Shown: positions 27,741-36,792 of the stretch, in pieces | How the letters are laid out: the number at the start of each line of letters is the position of its first letter | Position numbering within the stretch: position 1 is the stretch's first letter | Source of the DNA: a bacterium | GTDB taxonomy: Bacteria > Acidobacteriota > Thermoanaerobaculia > Multivoradales > J023 | NCBI GenBank assembly: GCA_024226315.1 | Contig: JAAELT010000636.1 | Coordinates: 1 to 64,000, forward strand | DNA length: 64,000 nt | Direction of reading: 5' to 3' | Position numbers and translations under genes: made by a program | Notes under the pieces: generated by a model | Seen by the model: the letters and a program-made list of their open reading frames with translations, nothing else | What the model was told of the DNA's origin: nothing | Databases searched by the model: none

Positions 27741-27809
27741 CTGTGGTGAACCTCCCTGATGAAACGGCTCCCCGGGCCCGCGAAACGTCGGCACCGGAGC
27801 GCCAGCAGA

Positions 27810-28796
27810 TCAGAACCGGACCACCACCGACCCCCAGTGGAAACCGGCGCCGAAGGACGTCAGAAGCACGACGTCGCCGTCCTGGATCCGGCCCTGCTCG
27901 TGGGCCTGGGCGAGCGCCAACGGCACCGACGCCGAACCGGTGTTGCCGTACTCCTGGACGTTGACGAAGACCTTCTCGAGCGGCACGCGCAACGCCTTGC
28001 CGACGGCGTTGATGATCCGCAGGTTGGCCTGGTGCGGCACCACCAGGTCGACGTCGTCGCGCGACAGGCCGGCCCGTTCCAGCGCCTTCAGGCTGGCGGC
28101 GCTCATGTGCCGCACCGCCTGCTTGAACACCGTCTGCCCGTGCATGGTGACGTCCATGCGGCCGTCGGGCGAGTTCTCCGCAGAGAACGGCGTACGCGTG
28201 CCGCCGGCCTCGATGCCCAGGATGTCGGTGCGGCTGCCGTCGGTGCCCGTCACCGAGGCGAGGATCTCTGCCGCATGGTCTCCGGGGCCGACGATCACCG
28301 CGCCCGCGCCGTCGCCGAACAGCACGCAGGTGCTGCGGTCGGTGAGGTTCATGAGCCTGGAGAGCACCTCGACGCCGATCACCAGGATGTGGCGGTCGGC
28401 CTCGCGGGCGCGCGAGCGCGCGACGTCCACAGCCTGCAGGAAGCCGGCGCAGCCGCTGCCCCCCAGGTCGTAGGTGGGGATCTGCCGCGCACCCAGGCGG
28501 TGCTGGACAAAAGAGGCGGTGTCCGGCGAGTAGACCTCCGGTGTGTCGGTGGCGACGATGATCTCGTCGAGCGCCTCCGGCTCCAGCCCGGCGTCGTCCA
28601 GGGCCGCCCGCGCGGCGTGGACCGCCAGGTCGGCGGTGTTCTCGTCCTCGGCGGCGAACCGGCGCCGGTGGATGCCGGTGCGGGCGACGATCCACTCGTC
28701 GGAGGTGTCCACCAACCGCGACCACTCGGCGTTGGTCATCACCTTCTCGGGCACGTAGGCGCCCAGACCCAGCAATCCGATGCGAGTGTCGTTCAA
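27810..28796 (-). CDS. fabH: Beta-ketoacyl-ACP synthase III
   Basis: A 328-aa KAS III of normal length. The Cys-His-Asn triad is complete: Cys116 in LGGSGCAGF, His255 in VPHQANLRI and Asn285 in EYGNTGSAS. The enzyme condenses acetyl-CoA with malonyl-ACP to start fatty acid synthesis. It is a stand-alone gene here, divergent from the CoxE-like gene and not with other fab genes, so it could be a second copy for special starter units. The symbol reflects the family, not a proven role. Confidence 0.9.
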   Translation of the reverse strand: MNDTRIGLLGLGAYVPEKVMTNAEWSRLVDTSDEWIVARTGIHRRRFAAEDENTADLAVHAARAALDDAGLEPEALDEIIVATDTPEVYSPDTASFVQHRLGARQIPTYDLGGSGCAGFLQAVDVARSRAREADRHILVIGVEVLSRLMNLTDRSTCVLFGDGAGAVIVGPGDHAAEILASVTGTDGSRTDILGIEAGGTRTPFSAENSPDGRMDVTMHGQTVFKQAVRHMSAASLKALERAGLSRDDVDLVVPHQANLRIINAVGKALRVPLEKVFVNVQEYGNTGSASVPLALAQAHEQGRIQDGDVVLLTSFGAGFHWGSVVVRF

Positions 28797-28883
28797 GATC
28801 TCTCCTGGCCGTCTCCCGACGAACCGATGGCGACAACCTGTTTAACCGAGGATACCTCACCAGCGTGCTAGCCTGCTCATGGC

Positions 28884-30053
28884 ATGCTCCACCTGAAAAC
28901 CCGCCGGGACCGCCAGCTGCTGCGCAACCTGGTGCTGTTCGGCCGGGCGCTGCGGCGGCTGGGGATCGACGCGACGCTGCCGCAGATCCTGGCGGTGGTC
29001 GACGCGCTCGACCACATCGATCTCACGCAGCGGCGCGACTTCAAGGACGCGGCGCGGGCCATCCTGGTGCAGCGGCGTGAGCAGATCGAGACCTTCGACC
29101 TCGCCTTCGACTTCTTCTGGAGCGCCGACGCGGTCAAGCCCCGCCAGCGGATCGATCTCGGCAGCATGCTACGGCGCAGCCTGCATCGCGACCGGTCCGT
29201 CACCGTGCTGCCGGCCGAGGACGCCGACCCGGCGGCGGCGGAGGGCGGCGAGGTGGAGGTGCTCGACTTGCGCGCCACCTACAGCGCGGGCGAGGTGCTG
29301 CGCCACAAGGACTTCGCGCAGCTCACCCGGGAGGAGGCGCGCACCGTGCGGCGCATGATGCTGGAGCGGTCCTGGCGGATCGACCGGCGTCGCACCCGGC
29401 GCAAAGTGGCCGCCGCCGACGGCCCCTACCTGGACGTGCGGCGCTCGCTGCGCGGCAGCCTGCGCCACGGCGGCGAGCTGGTGGACCTGAAGTGGCGACG
29501 GCGGCGCACCAAGCCGCGGCCGTTGGTGGTGCTGTGCGACATCTCGGGCTCGATGGAGGCCTACTCACGGGTGTTCCTGCAGTTCATCTACGCACTGGGC
29601 GGCGCCACCGACCGCCTGGAGGCTTTCGTCTTCGGCACCCGGCTGACCCGCATCAGCCGCCAGATCCAGCACCGCGACGTCGACCAGGCCCTGAGGCAGG
29701 CGGCGGCGGCGGTGGTCGACTGGGGCGGCGGCACCCGCATCGGCGAGTCCTTCAAGCGCTTCAACTATGACTGGGGGCGGCGAGTGCTGGGCCGAGGCGC
29801 GGTGGTGGCGATCCTGTCCGACGCCTGGGACCGCGGCGACGTCGACCTGCTGGAGCGCGAGACCGCTCGGCTGAGGCGCTCCTGCGGCCGGCTGATGTGG
29901 CTCAATCCCCTGCTCGGCACCGCCGGCTACGAACCGCTGACCCGGGGCATCCGCCGCGTGCTGCCCTACATCGACGACTTCCTGCCAGTCCACAACCTCA
30001 CCAGCCTGGAACAGCTCGGCCAGGTGCTGGCGCGGCTGGAGCGAGGGGCGTAG
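28884..30053 (+). CDS. CoxE-like VWA-domain protein
   Basis: A 389-aa protein of the CoxE family. The N-terminal half is helical and Arg-rich. The VWA domain (about residues 207-375) has the MIDAS motif VVLCDISGSM (DxSxS), the second Thr in WGGGTRIGESF and an Asp in VAILSDAWDRGD. In carbon-monoxide dehydrogenase and other molybdenum hydroxylase clusters, CoxE works with a MoxR-type AAA+ ATPase (CoxD) to insert or mature the Mo-Cu or Mo site. CoxD is not in the window. The XdhC and MocA genes follow on the same strand. Confidence 0.85.
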   Translation: MLHLKTRRDRQLLRNLVLFGRALRRLGIDATLPQILAVVDALDHIDLTQRRDFKDAARAILVQRREQIETFDLAFDFFWSADAVKPRQRIDLGSMLRRSLHRDRSVTVLPAEDADPAAAEGGEVEVLDLRATYSAGEVLRHKDFAQLTREEARTVRRMMLERSWRIDRRRTRRKVAAADGPYLDVRRSLRGSLRHGGELVDLKWRRRRTKPRPLVVLCDISGSMEAYSRVFLQFIYALGGATDRLEAFVFGTRLTRISRQIQHRDVDQALRQAAAAVVDWGGGTRIGESFKRFNYDWGRRVLGRGAVVAILSDAWDRGDVDLLERETARLRRSCGRLMWLNPLLGTAGYEPLTRGIRRVLPYIDDFLPVHNLTSLEQLGQVLARLERGA

Positions 30054-30079
30054 GATCGCCGGGCGAAAGGAATCGAAGG

Positions 30080-30394
30080 ATGCGCGATGTACTCCCCGAG
30101 ATCGAAGTCTGGCGGCAAGGCGGCAAGAAAGTGGCGCTGGCCACCATCGTCAAGGTGTGGGGCTCGGCGCCCCGACCGCTGGGCTCGAAGATGGCGATCT
30201 CCGACGCCGGCGACATGGCGGGCTCGGTGAGCGGCGGCTGCGTGGAGGGAGCGGTGTTCGAAGAGGCGCAGGGGGTGCTCGCCGATTCCGAGCCGCGGCT
30301 GGTGCACTACGGCGTCACCGACGAGCAGGCCTGGGCGGTCGGTCTGTCGTGCGGCGGCCAGATCGAGGTCTTCATCGAGCCGGTGGAGGGCTGA
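30080..30394 (+). CDS. XdhC/CoxI N-terminal domain protein
   Basis: A 104-aa protein that is only the CoxI-like N-terminal domain: KKVALATIVKVWGSAPRPLG, AGSVSGGCVEGAVFEEA and VGLSCGGQIEVFIEPVE, with the two Cys of the family. XdhC proteins bind molybdenum cofactor and deliver the sulfurated form to xanthine dehydrogenase-type enzymes. The Rossmann half is a separate gene 1 bp downstream. The ATG at 30080 is preceded by GAAGG. It lies in the CoxE/XdhC/MocA operon. Confidence 0.88.
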   Translation: MRDVLPEIEVWRQGGKKVALATIVKVWGSAPRPLGSKMAISDAGDMAGSVSGGCVEGAVFEEAQGVLADSEPRLVHYGVTDEQAWAVGLSCGGQIEVFIEPVEG

Positions 30395-30395
30395 G

Positions 30396-31145
30396 GTGCG
30401 CACCGAGATCTATTCGCGTCTGCGCGACTGCCTCGACGCCGACCGGCTCGCCGCCGTGGCGACGGTGGTCGCCGGGCCCGGCCGCGGCGCCCAGCTGCTG
30501 ATCGCACCGGCCACAGCCGCCGGCCTGCCGGCGATCCGCGAGGGCGGCCTGGGGTCCGAGGAGCTGGAGCGCGCGGTCACCGAGCGCACCGAAGAGCTGC
30601 TGCGCTCCTTCCGCTCGCGGCGCCTGAGCCTGCCGGCCGGCGACGGCGAGGCGGACGTGTTCGTGGAGATCCACCCACCGCGGCCGAAGGTGGTGATCGT
30701 CGGCGCCGTGCACGTGGCGGCTGCGCTCGTCACCCTCGCCAAGACCCTGGGCTTCCGCACCATCGTGGTCGATCCGCGCACCACCTTCGCCACCCCCGAG
30801 CGCTTCGGCCACGCCGATGAGCTGATCACCGAGTGGCCCGACGAGGCGCTGCGCGCCATCGGCCTCAATGAGAACACCTACGTGGCACTGCTCTCCCACG
30901 ACCTCAAGCTCGATGTCCCAGCGCTGCAGGTGGCGCTGCCCAGCCCGGCGCGCTACGTCGGCGCCCTGGGCTCGAAGAAGACCCACGGCAAACGTCTGGC
31001 GGCGCTGGCCGAGGCGGGCATCGAGGGCGAGCTGGCCCGCCGCATCCACAACCCCATCGGCCTCGACCTGGGGGGGCGGCGAGCGGAAGAGATCGCGGTG
31101 GCGATCATCGCCGAGATGATCGCCGTGCTCCACGGCAAGTCGTGA
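30396..31145 (+). CDS. XdhC family protein (Rossmann domain)
   Basis: A 249-aa protein. Residues ~95-240 are the XdhC C-terminal Rossmann domain (PKVVIVGAVHVAAALVTLAK, FRTIVVDPRTTFATPERF, VALLSHDLKLDVPALQVAL, YVGALGSKKTHGKRLAAL, HNPIGLDLGGRRAEEIAVA). The first ~90 residues look like a degenerate CoxI domain without its Cys pair, which explains the separate small CoxI-domain gene before it. It is a maturation factor for a molybdenum hydroxylase. It overlaps the MocA gene by 4 bp (GTGA). Confidence 0.88.
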   Translation: MRTEIYSRLRDCLDADRLAAVATVVAGPGRGAQLLIAPATAAGLPAIREGGLGSEELERAVTERTEELLRSFRSRRLSLPAGDGEADVFVEIHPPRPKVVIVGAVHVAAALVTLAKTLGFRTIVVDPRTTFATPERFGHADELITEWPDEALRAIGLNENTYVALLSHDLKLDVPALQVALPSPARYVGALGSKKTHGKRLAALAEAGIEGELARRIHNPIGLDLGGRRAEEIAVAIIAEMIAVLHGKS

Positions 31146-31789
31146 GCGGGCGAGCCGAGCGCTCGACGGTCGCCGGCGTCGTGCTGGCCGCCGGCACCTC
31201 GACGCGGCTGGCCAGCGAGGTACCCAAACAGCTCCTCGAGCTGGGCGGCGAGCCCCTGGTGCGGCGGGCGGTCCACACCGCCCTGGCGTCGCGGCTACTC
31301 GAGGTGGTGGTGGTGCTCGGGCACGACGCCGAGCGGGTGCAAGGCGCGCTCGCCGGACTCGACGTGCGAATCGCCCTCAACCCCGATTTCCGTCAGGGCC
31401 AGAGCACCTCGGTGCGCGCCGGCCTCGCAGCGATCTCGCCCCGCGCGAGCGCGGCACTGTTCGTGCCGGCCGACCAGCCGGGCCTGTCGAGCGCCCTCGT
31501 CGACCGTCTGATCGAGGCCCACGAGGCCGGCGGCAAAGAGATCGCGCTGCCGGTCTGCCAGGGGCGCCGCGGCGCCCCGGTGCTCTTCGGCCGCCCGCTG
31601 TTCGGCGAGCTCGAGCGGCTCGAGGGAGACACCGGGGGACGCGCGCTGCTGCCCCGCTTCGCCCGGGAGATCGCCGAAGTGACGGTCGACGATCCCCTGG
31701 AGCTGGCCGACGTCGACACCCTGGAGGATCTGGAAGACCTGCGCCGGCTCGAAAGCACGCTCGTCAGGGCACGATCAACACCGGATTAA
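31142..31789 (+). CDS. MocA-like molybdenum cofactor cytidylyltransferase
   Basis: A 215-aa nucleotidyltransferase with the family motif GVVLAAGTSTRLASEVPKQL (residues 12-31, LAAG-x-S/T-x-R-x-G-x-x-K type), FVPADQPGLSS for metal binding and GRRGAPVLFGRPLF. MocA attaches CMP to molybdopterin for xanthine dehydrogenase/CO dehydrogenase-type enzymes. The GTG start overlaps the XdhC stop. The last codons overlap the convergent protease gene by 26 bp. Confidence 0.87.
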   Translation: MSGRAERSTVAGVVLAAGTSTRLASEVPKQLLELGGEPLVRRAVHTALASRLLEVVVVLGHDAERVQGALAGLDVRIALNPDFRQGQSTSVRAGLAAISPRASAALFVPADQPGLSSALVDRLIEAHEAGGKEIALPVCQGRRGAPVLFGRPLFGELERLEGDTGGRALLPRFAREIAEVTVDDPLELADVDTLEDLEDLRRLESTLVRARSTPD

Positions 31790-33794
31790 TGATCGAGTCG
31801 CCGCTGGCGGTCTTGAACGTCAGGACGGCCGACGAGCAGGCTCCGATATTGACGCCCGTGAGCAGGACCTGCTGGCCGGGAGCGGGAACGAACGGCAGGC
31901 TGTAGCTGACGCCGCAGGCTTCCAGCGTCGGATCGCTGAGCGGGGTGCGGAAGAACAGATCGATCTCGATCATCGCGGTGCCCGGTCCCCGGTGGAGCAT
32001 GCATGGCGGGCAGGGAATGGACTCGGGAGCCCGGCGCACCCACGGATAGGCGGCGCCGCCGCGGAACTGCCGGTGGGGGCACAGATTGGCCGGCGGGTAC
32101 TGCTCGTCGTAACGAGCGCTCAAGACCCGGCATTCGGGCAGGAATCCATAATCCTGGTCGAGCGTATCGAGATCCACCTCGAGCGGCGTCGCCTGCTGGA
32201 ACTCCGCGAGCAGATTGATCGGCAGCTGGGCATGGAGGTCTTTCCACGGCGGGCAGGCGGTGGGCTGCTGGGGGCAGCCCCCGGGCACGTTGACGCAGGC
32301 GGCGCCCACGGCACGACAGAGCGAAACCCGGCGTACCCACTGATTGCCGCCGGAGGGCGCGCAACCGGTGCCGCCGGGACCCGGCAGACACAGGTCCGCG
32401 ACGCCGTTGATCAAGTCGCCGGAATCGTGGATCAGGTCGATGATCTCGGCGCCGTGCCACTGCGGCAGGAGCTGCCAGGCGGCGGCCGCGGCGATCGAGG
32501 TGATCGCGGCCCCGATCGAGCTGCCGGTGGCGATCACCGTCGGCTCGCCGGGCTCGTGGCCCTCGACCACCGCTGCCTCGGAATGGGCCGCCAGCCGCGG
32601 CCGCATCTTGGGGATCTGGTTGGCAACCGGATAGCCGCTGGAGCGGATCCCGCCCACGGTGTGCACCAGCGGGTTGTAGGTGGTTGCCGGCGGCGGCAGC
32701 TCGTCGGCGTCGAGAGGACGCCCCAGCGCCCGCTTGCACTGGTCGACGGTCAGCGTCGAGAGCGCCTCCCATCCCCCCGGCCGCCAGGCGACCTCGGAGT
32801 GGGGGCCGGGGGGTCCGCCGATCATGTTGCCGACGGCGACGATCACCAGCACGTTGCGGCATCGCGCGTCCTCGATCGCGTGGCGCACCGCCCGGGCAGC
32901 GAGCGGCATCGAGCTGCCGAGGGTGTGCCGGGCGTCCCAGCCGACCGACAGGTTGAGCACCAGCCGCTGGCCCGGCACGGCGTCGTTCTCCCAGTCGGCC
33001 ACTTCCGCCTGGATCGCCCGCGCCAGGTCCATGAGAGTTCCGAAGTCTCCTCCCTTGAAGTCGTCGACGTAGACCTTGTCGGGGTCGTCCGGATCGCGAT
33101 ATCGCCGCAGAGCCAGCCTGGAGGTCACCTCGGCCAGGCAATCGTTGCTGTTGCACAGCAGCGTCCTCGCCATGTTCAACAGGGCATGACCATGACCCGA
33201 GCGCGACTCCCGGGCCCAGGGCTTGATCTTCTGGGTCGGCGTGGAATCGACAATACTCAGGCGGGCCGGCACGCCGGTCGGGCTGGCGATCTGGGGCAGC
33301 GCGCCGGCCTGAGCCGCGAAGTGGTCCGCCAACGCCCGCCATACCAGCGGCTCGAGAGTGGGCTCCTGGTCCGTCTGCGACGACGCGCCGGATACGATGG
33401 CCCGATCTTCTTCCAGCTCGTCCAGCAAGCCCCGGAGCTCCAGTTTCTGGAGAGCCTGCGTCGCTTCCTCGGTGACAAACCCTTCGCCCCGCCATTCGTA
33501 AGTACAGTAACGGTCGAGCTCCGTCGGCACACTCGGCCCGCCTTCTCCCGGTATCGGGACGAAGGACTGTTCGATGTTCCAGCTGGGTCCCGGATCAGGG
33601 CAGCGGGGCTCGTCGGGGGATTTGATTCCGACCCAGGCCCAGGGCGTGAGCCCTGCCTGGGGGTCGAACGGCCCCTCCACCTCGATCGGAGGCGGGCCTT
33701 CGCCCCCGCCTCCCTGATCACCGGCCATCAAGGCGCCCGGCGTCCCGACCAAAGACATCGCCACCACCAGCACGAACATCGACAATCTCGCCAT
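31764..33794 (-). CDS. Secreted subtilisin-like (S8) serine protease
   Basis: A 676-aa protein with a Sec signal peptide (MARLSMFVLVVAMSLVGTPG). The catalytic triad can be read as Asp183 (LSIVDSTPT), His201 (RSGHGHALL) and Ser426 (ATGSSIGAA), with the oxyanion Asn323 in VAVGNMIGG. The last ~230 residues are Cys-rich and end in a beta-rich stretch, probably a C-terminal domain. The triad blocks depart from the S8 consensus, so activity is likely but not certain. It follows the CHAT/anti-sigma/sigma genes on the same strand, separated by the REP-like element, so it may have its own promoter. Confidence 0.75.
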   Translation of the reverse strand: MARLSMFVLVVAMSLVGTPGALMAGDQGGGGEGPPPIEVEGPFDPQAGLTPWAWVGIKSPDEPRCPDPGPSWNIEQSFVPIPGEGGPSVPTELDRYCTYEWRGEGFVTEEATQALQKLELRGLLDELEEDRAIVSGASSQTDQEPTLEPLVWRALADHFAAQAGALPQIASPTGVPARLSIVDSTPTQKIKPWARESRSGHGHALLNMARTLLCNSNDCLAEVTSRLALRRYRDPDDPDKVYVDDFKGGDFGTLMDLARAIQAEVADWENDAVPGQRLVLNLSVGWDARHTLGSSMPLAARAVRHAIEDARCRNVLVIVAVGNMIGGPPGPHSEVAWRPGGWEALSTLTVDQCKRALGRPLDADELPPPATTYNPLVHTVGGIRSSGYPVANQIPKMRPRLAAHSEAAVVEGHEPGEPTVIATGSSIGAAITSIAAAAAWQLLPQWHGAEIIDLIHDSGDLINGVADLCLPGPGGTGCAPSGGNQWVRRVSLCRAVGAACVNVPGGCPQQPTACPPWKDLHAQLPINLLAEFQQATPLEVDLDTLDQDYGFLPECRVLSARYDEQYPPANLCPHRQFRGGAAYPWVRRAPESIPCPPCMLHRGPGTAMIEIDLFFRTPLSDPTLEACGVSYSLPFVPAPGQQVLLTGVNIGACSSAVLTFKTASGDSIINPVLIVP

Positions 33795-33901
33795 GTAGAG
33801 CTCCTTCGGATGTCACCGCACGCGGATCCCTGGTGATCTCTCGTTATCACCTTCGCGGCGAGGTGCCGAAGTCTGACAAAGTATTTTCCGTACGTTGTCC
33901 A

Positions 33902-34005
33902 CACGGGAATAAATCCCCGTGCTACAGGGGCCAAGCCCGCTAAAGCGGGCTGCGCAGCCGGCTTCAGGCGGCTTCCCCTTGGTAGCACGGGTCTTCAGGC
34001 CCGTG
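33902..34005. repeat. REP-like cloverleaf element
   Basis: A ~104-bp inverted structure between two minus-strand genes. The outer hairpins are cacggg-N8-cccgtg at 33902-33921 and at 33986-34005. Between them lie gtgctac / gtagcac arms, a hairpin agcccgc-taaa-gcgggct (33934-33951) and a ccggcttcaggcgg-type arm. Three hairpins closed by a long outer stem is the usual layout of REP/BIME elements. It may also end transcription of the CHAT gene. Confidence 0.7.
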
Positions 34006-34029
34006 TGACTCGACGAATTCGCGTGCCGA

Positions 34030-36753
34030 TTACCGTTCGACGATCCGAAAGCTGGCCCAATCGGCATCGGGTCGTTGCCGGCGCAGCGCCAGCTGGGCCT
34101 GCTGCAGTGCCTTCGCCTCGTCGCCGGCTTCGAGCACGGCCGGGTACAGGCGCCTCACCAGCTCGAGGGCGAGCTCGTCGTCGATCGGCCGCACGGCGGC
34201 GATCACGCCGTGGCTGCCGGCGGCGAGGAAGGCCTGCGCCAGACCGGAACCGTCGGCGGCCGGGGCGTCGGCGGACGCGCGACCCGTCTCGCAGCCCGAG
34301 AGCACCACCTGGCGGGGCAAACTGTGGAGCGCCAGCACGTCGCCGACGGTGAGGCGCGTGCCGGCCGCCAGCGGCAGGGCGCTGTGCCAGCCGGCGAAGT
34401 CGCCGTGGCCCGCGTAGTGGAACAGCTCCACCTCGAGCAGCGCCCGGCGCACCGCGTCGCCGGCGGCATCCGCGCCCTCGAGCGCCTCCACCCGCCAGTC
34501 GACCTCGTGCCGGCCGAGTGCCTGCCGGACCGCGCGGGCTTCGAGCCGCGCCGCCTCCAGATCGCCTCCCGGATCGGCGACCAGCAGGGCGGCCGCGGAT
34601 CGCGCGCCAGACGCCGCCGGCCATGGAAGGTCGAGACCGTAGACCACGGGCCTGGCGGCGAGCAGCACGTCGTCCCCGTACGGCAGGGCGTGGAAGTCGA
34701 CCCGTCTCAGGAATCCGTACGACAGGATCCGCACCCGCGCGGTGGCCTCGATCTCCGCGCTGAACGGCTCGATCAGCCGGCGCGCGAGCTCGGCGTTCAG
34801 CAGATTCGCCGCGAGGCCATCAATCCGCCGCACCGTCAGGCCGCCGGCGTGCTCGGCGAAGCCGACCCAGCCCTCGGGCAGCGGATGGTAGAGCAGGCGA
34901 ACCTCGCGGCGGTCGAGAGCCGGCAGGTCGCCGGCGTCGGCCGCCGGTTCGAGCACCAGCAGGGCGCGGTCCAGGGCGTCGCGCAGCCGCCGGCGCTCGC
35001 CGGCCTGCCGCTGCTCCAGGAACCTCAGCTCATCCGCCGGCAACCGCCAGGTGTCGCGGGCAGCGGCGTCGAGCTCGCCGCGCGCGCTCCAGTAATCCTG
35101 GAGCGCCTCCTGCCACTTCCGGCGCTCCGCCGACGCCAGATGGCTGATGCGCTCGCCGCCGAGCAGGTGGCGGAGGATCCGCGATCGCGCCCGCCGCGCC
35201 ACCTCCTGGGCCTCGCGCGCCCGGCCCTGGCGCAGCAGCAGATCGAGGTAGAAGCGCGTGCCGCGCTCACGTCCGGCGGCGAGCTCGGCCCGGCCGCCGG
35301 CGATCGGCACCCGCAGAGCGGCGTCGTCGAGGAGCGCCTCGCCGCGGGCGTAGTCGCCGAGCGCGCCCTCGAAATCTGCCAGCGCTTCGCGGGCGCGGGC
35401 GGCGCCGATCGCCGCCCGCCACGCCGCTTCCGGCGACAGGCTGGCGGCGGCCAGCCGCCCGAGCTCCTGGTAAGAAGCCAGGGCCGCCTCCGGCCGACTC
35501 TGGCTCAGGGCAATCCGGCCCTCGATCTCGAGCCACCAGAGCTCCTGGCGCGGCTCGGGATCGGGATCGAGCTCGCGGGCACGCTCCAAGTGCTCTCTCG
35601 AACGCAGCGGACGCCTGGCGCGGACGTGCGCCAGCGCCAGGTTGGTGTGGACGTTGACCCGTTCGGCCGGAAGCTGCGGGCACTCGCGAAAAGCCTCCAG
35701 CGCGATCTCCAGTCCGGGGATCGGATCGGTCTCCGGACCCACGAAAGCATCCCCGGCTTCGAGAGCGAGCAATCGATGCCAGGCCAGGCTGTTGGCCAGT
35801 TGACCGCGAGCACAGGCGCCGGACGCCTCGCTTTCGGCTTGCCACTGGCGAGACAACAGCTCCAGCGCCTCGGCCCGGCGGCCGCTGGCTCGCAGCTGGT
35901 TGGCGAAGTGATGCCGGGCATCCCGCGCCGCGCCCTCGACACCTACACGCTCAGCCCGCAGCATGGCCTGCTCGGAAAGCCGCAGGGCGGTCCGGAGATC
36001 TCCCGTGCTCCCGGCGAGCAGGGCCCGGGAAGAGTCGCGATCGATCGCGGCTGTGGCGTCCAGCCCCTCGGTCGGCGGCATGTCGTCGAGCAGCTCCCGA
36101 GCCTCGGTCAGGCGGCCGCCGAGGAACACCAGGTGGAAAGCGGCCGCGCGGCAGCCGATCTCGTCTGCGGCGCGGCCAACGCCGCGATGAATCTCGGCCG
36201 CCTCGCGCCACCGCCGCACCGTCTCGTCTTCGTCGCCACGGACGCGAGCGAAGACGCCGAGGACCCGGACCGCGGAGCCACGATCCTCGTCGGCGACACG
36301 GTCTTCCCCGGCGCCTTTCAGCGCCGATTCCACGTACCGCTCGGCCTCGTCGAGCTTCCCGGCCTGGAACAGCTCGACAGCGGACTCCCGCCAGGCCAGC
36401 CGCTCGAGCTCGCGCAGGGCGAGCGCCCAGGGCGGGGCATCCGATCCGGCCAGCTCGAGACGCAGCTCCACCGCCGATTCCTCGGCCTCGACCACCAGGC
36501 GGCGCCCCGCCTGGACCGGCTCGGCCCGCACCACCGTGCCACCCGTCAGCTCGACCTCGTCTCCGGGCGCGGCACGGACCCACAGGCGGATCTCACGATC
36601 TTCCGGCAACATGCAAACCGGCCCCGCGAGCATGCGTTCACAACCGGCAAACTCCACGTCCAGCGGTGGCACGATGGGTGGTGAGCTGGGCTCGCTACAT
36701 GCCGCTGTCATCGCGGCAAAGGCGACCACGCTGAGCAGACGCTCGGCAGGCAT
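34030..36753 (-). CDS. TPR-CHAT protease-like lipoprotein
   Basis: A 907-aa protein. The start MPAERLLSVVAFAAMTAACS carries a lipobox (TAAC), so it is probably exported and lipidated. Residues ~115-560 are TPR-like helix pairs (AVELFQAGKLDEAERYVE, RSREHLERARELDPDPEPR, ALASYQELGRLAAA). The C-terminal ~250 residues are a CHAT domain, a caspase relative, with His783 in HYAGHGDF and Cys821 in LSGCETGRA. The dyad is intact, so it may be an active protease. It is the third gene of a sigma factor / anti-sigma / CHAT operon (39-bp gap from the anti-sigma gene). Confidence 0.88.
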   Translation of the reverse strand: MPAERLLSVVAFAAMTAACSEPSSPPIVPPLDVEFAGCERMLAGPVCMLPEDREIRLWVRAAPGDEVELTGGTVVRAEPVQAGRRLVVEAEESAVELRLELAGSDAPPWALALRELERLAWRESAVELFQAGKLDEAERYVESALKGAGEDRVADEDRGSAVRVLGVFARVRGDEDETVRRWREAAEIHRGVGRAADEIGCRAAAFHLVFLGGRLTEARELLDDMPPTEGLDATAAIDRDSSRALLAGSTGDLRTALRLSEQAMLRAERVGVEGAARDARHHFANQLRASGRRAEALELLSRQWQAESEASGACARGQLANSLAWHRLLALEAGDAFVGPETDPIPGLEIALEAFRECPQLPAERVNVHTNLALAHVRARRPLRSREHLERARELDPDPEPRQELWWLEIEGRIALSQSRPEAALASYQELGRLAAASLSPEAAWRAAIGAARAREALADFEGALGDYARGEALLDDAALRVPIAGGRAELAAGRERGTRFYLDLLLRQGRAREAQEVARRARSRILRHLLGGERISHLASAERRKWQEALQDYWSARGELDAAARDTWRLPADELRFLEQRQAGERRRLRDALDRALLVLEPAADAGDLPALDRREVRLLYHPLPEGWVGFAEHAGGLTVRRIDGLAANLLNAELARRLIEPFSAEIEATARVRILSYGFLRRVDFHALPYGDDVLLAARPVVYGLDLPWPAASGARSAAALLVADPGGDLEAARLEARAVRQALGRHEVDWRVEALEGADAAGDAVRRALLEVELFHYAGHGDFAGWHSALPLAAGTRLTVGDVLALHSLPRQVVLSGCETGRASADAPAADGSGLAQAFLAAGSHGVIAAVRPIDDELALELVRRLYPAVLEAGDEAKALQQAQLALRRQRPDADWASFRIVER

Positions 36754-36792
36754 CGCCCATACCGTAGCCCCTCGGGGCCACCTCGGGCAAAC

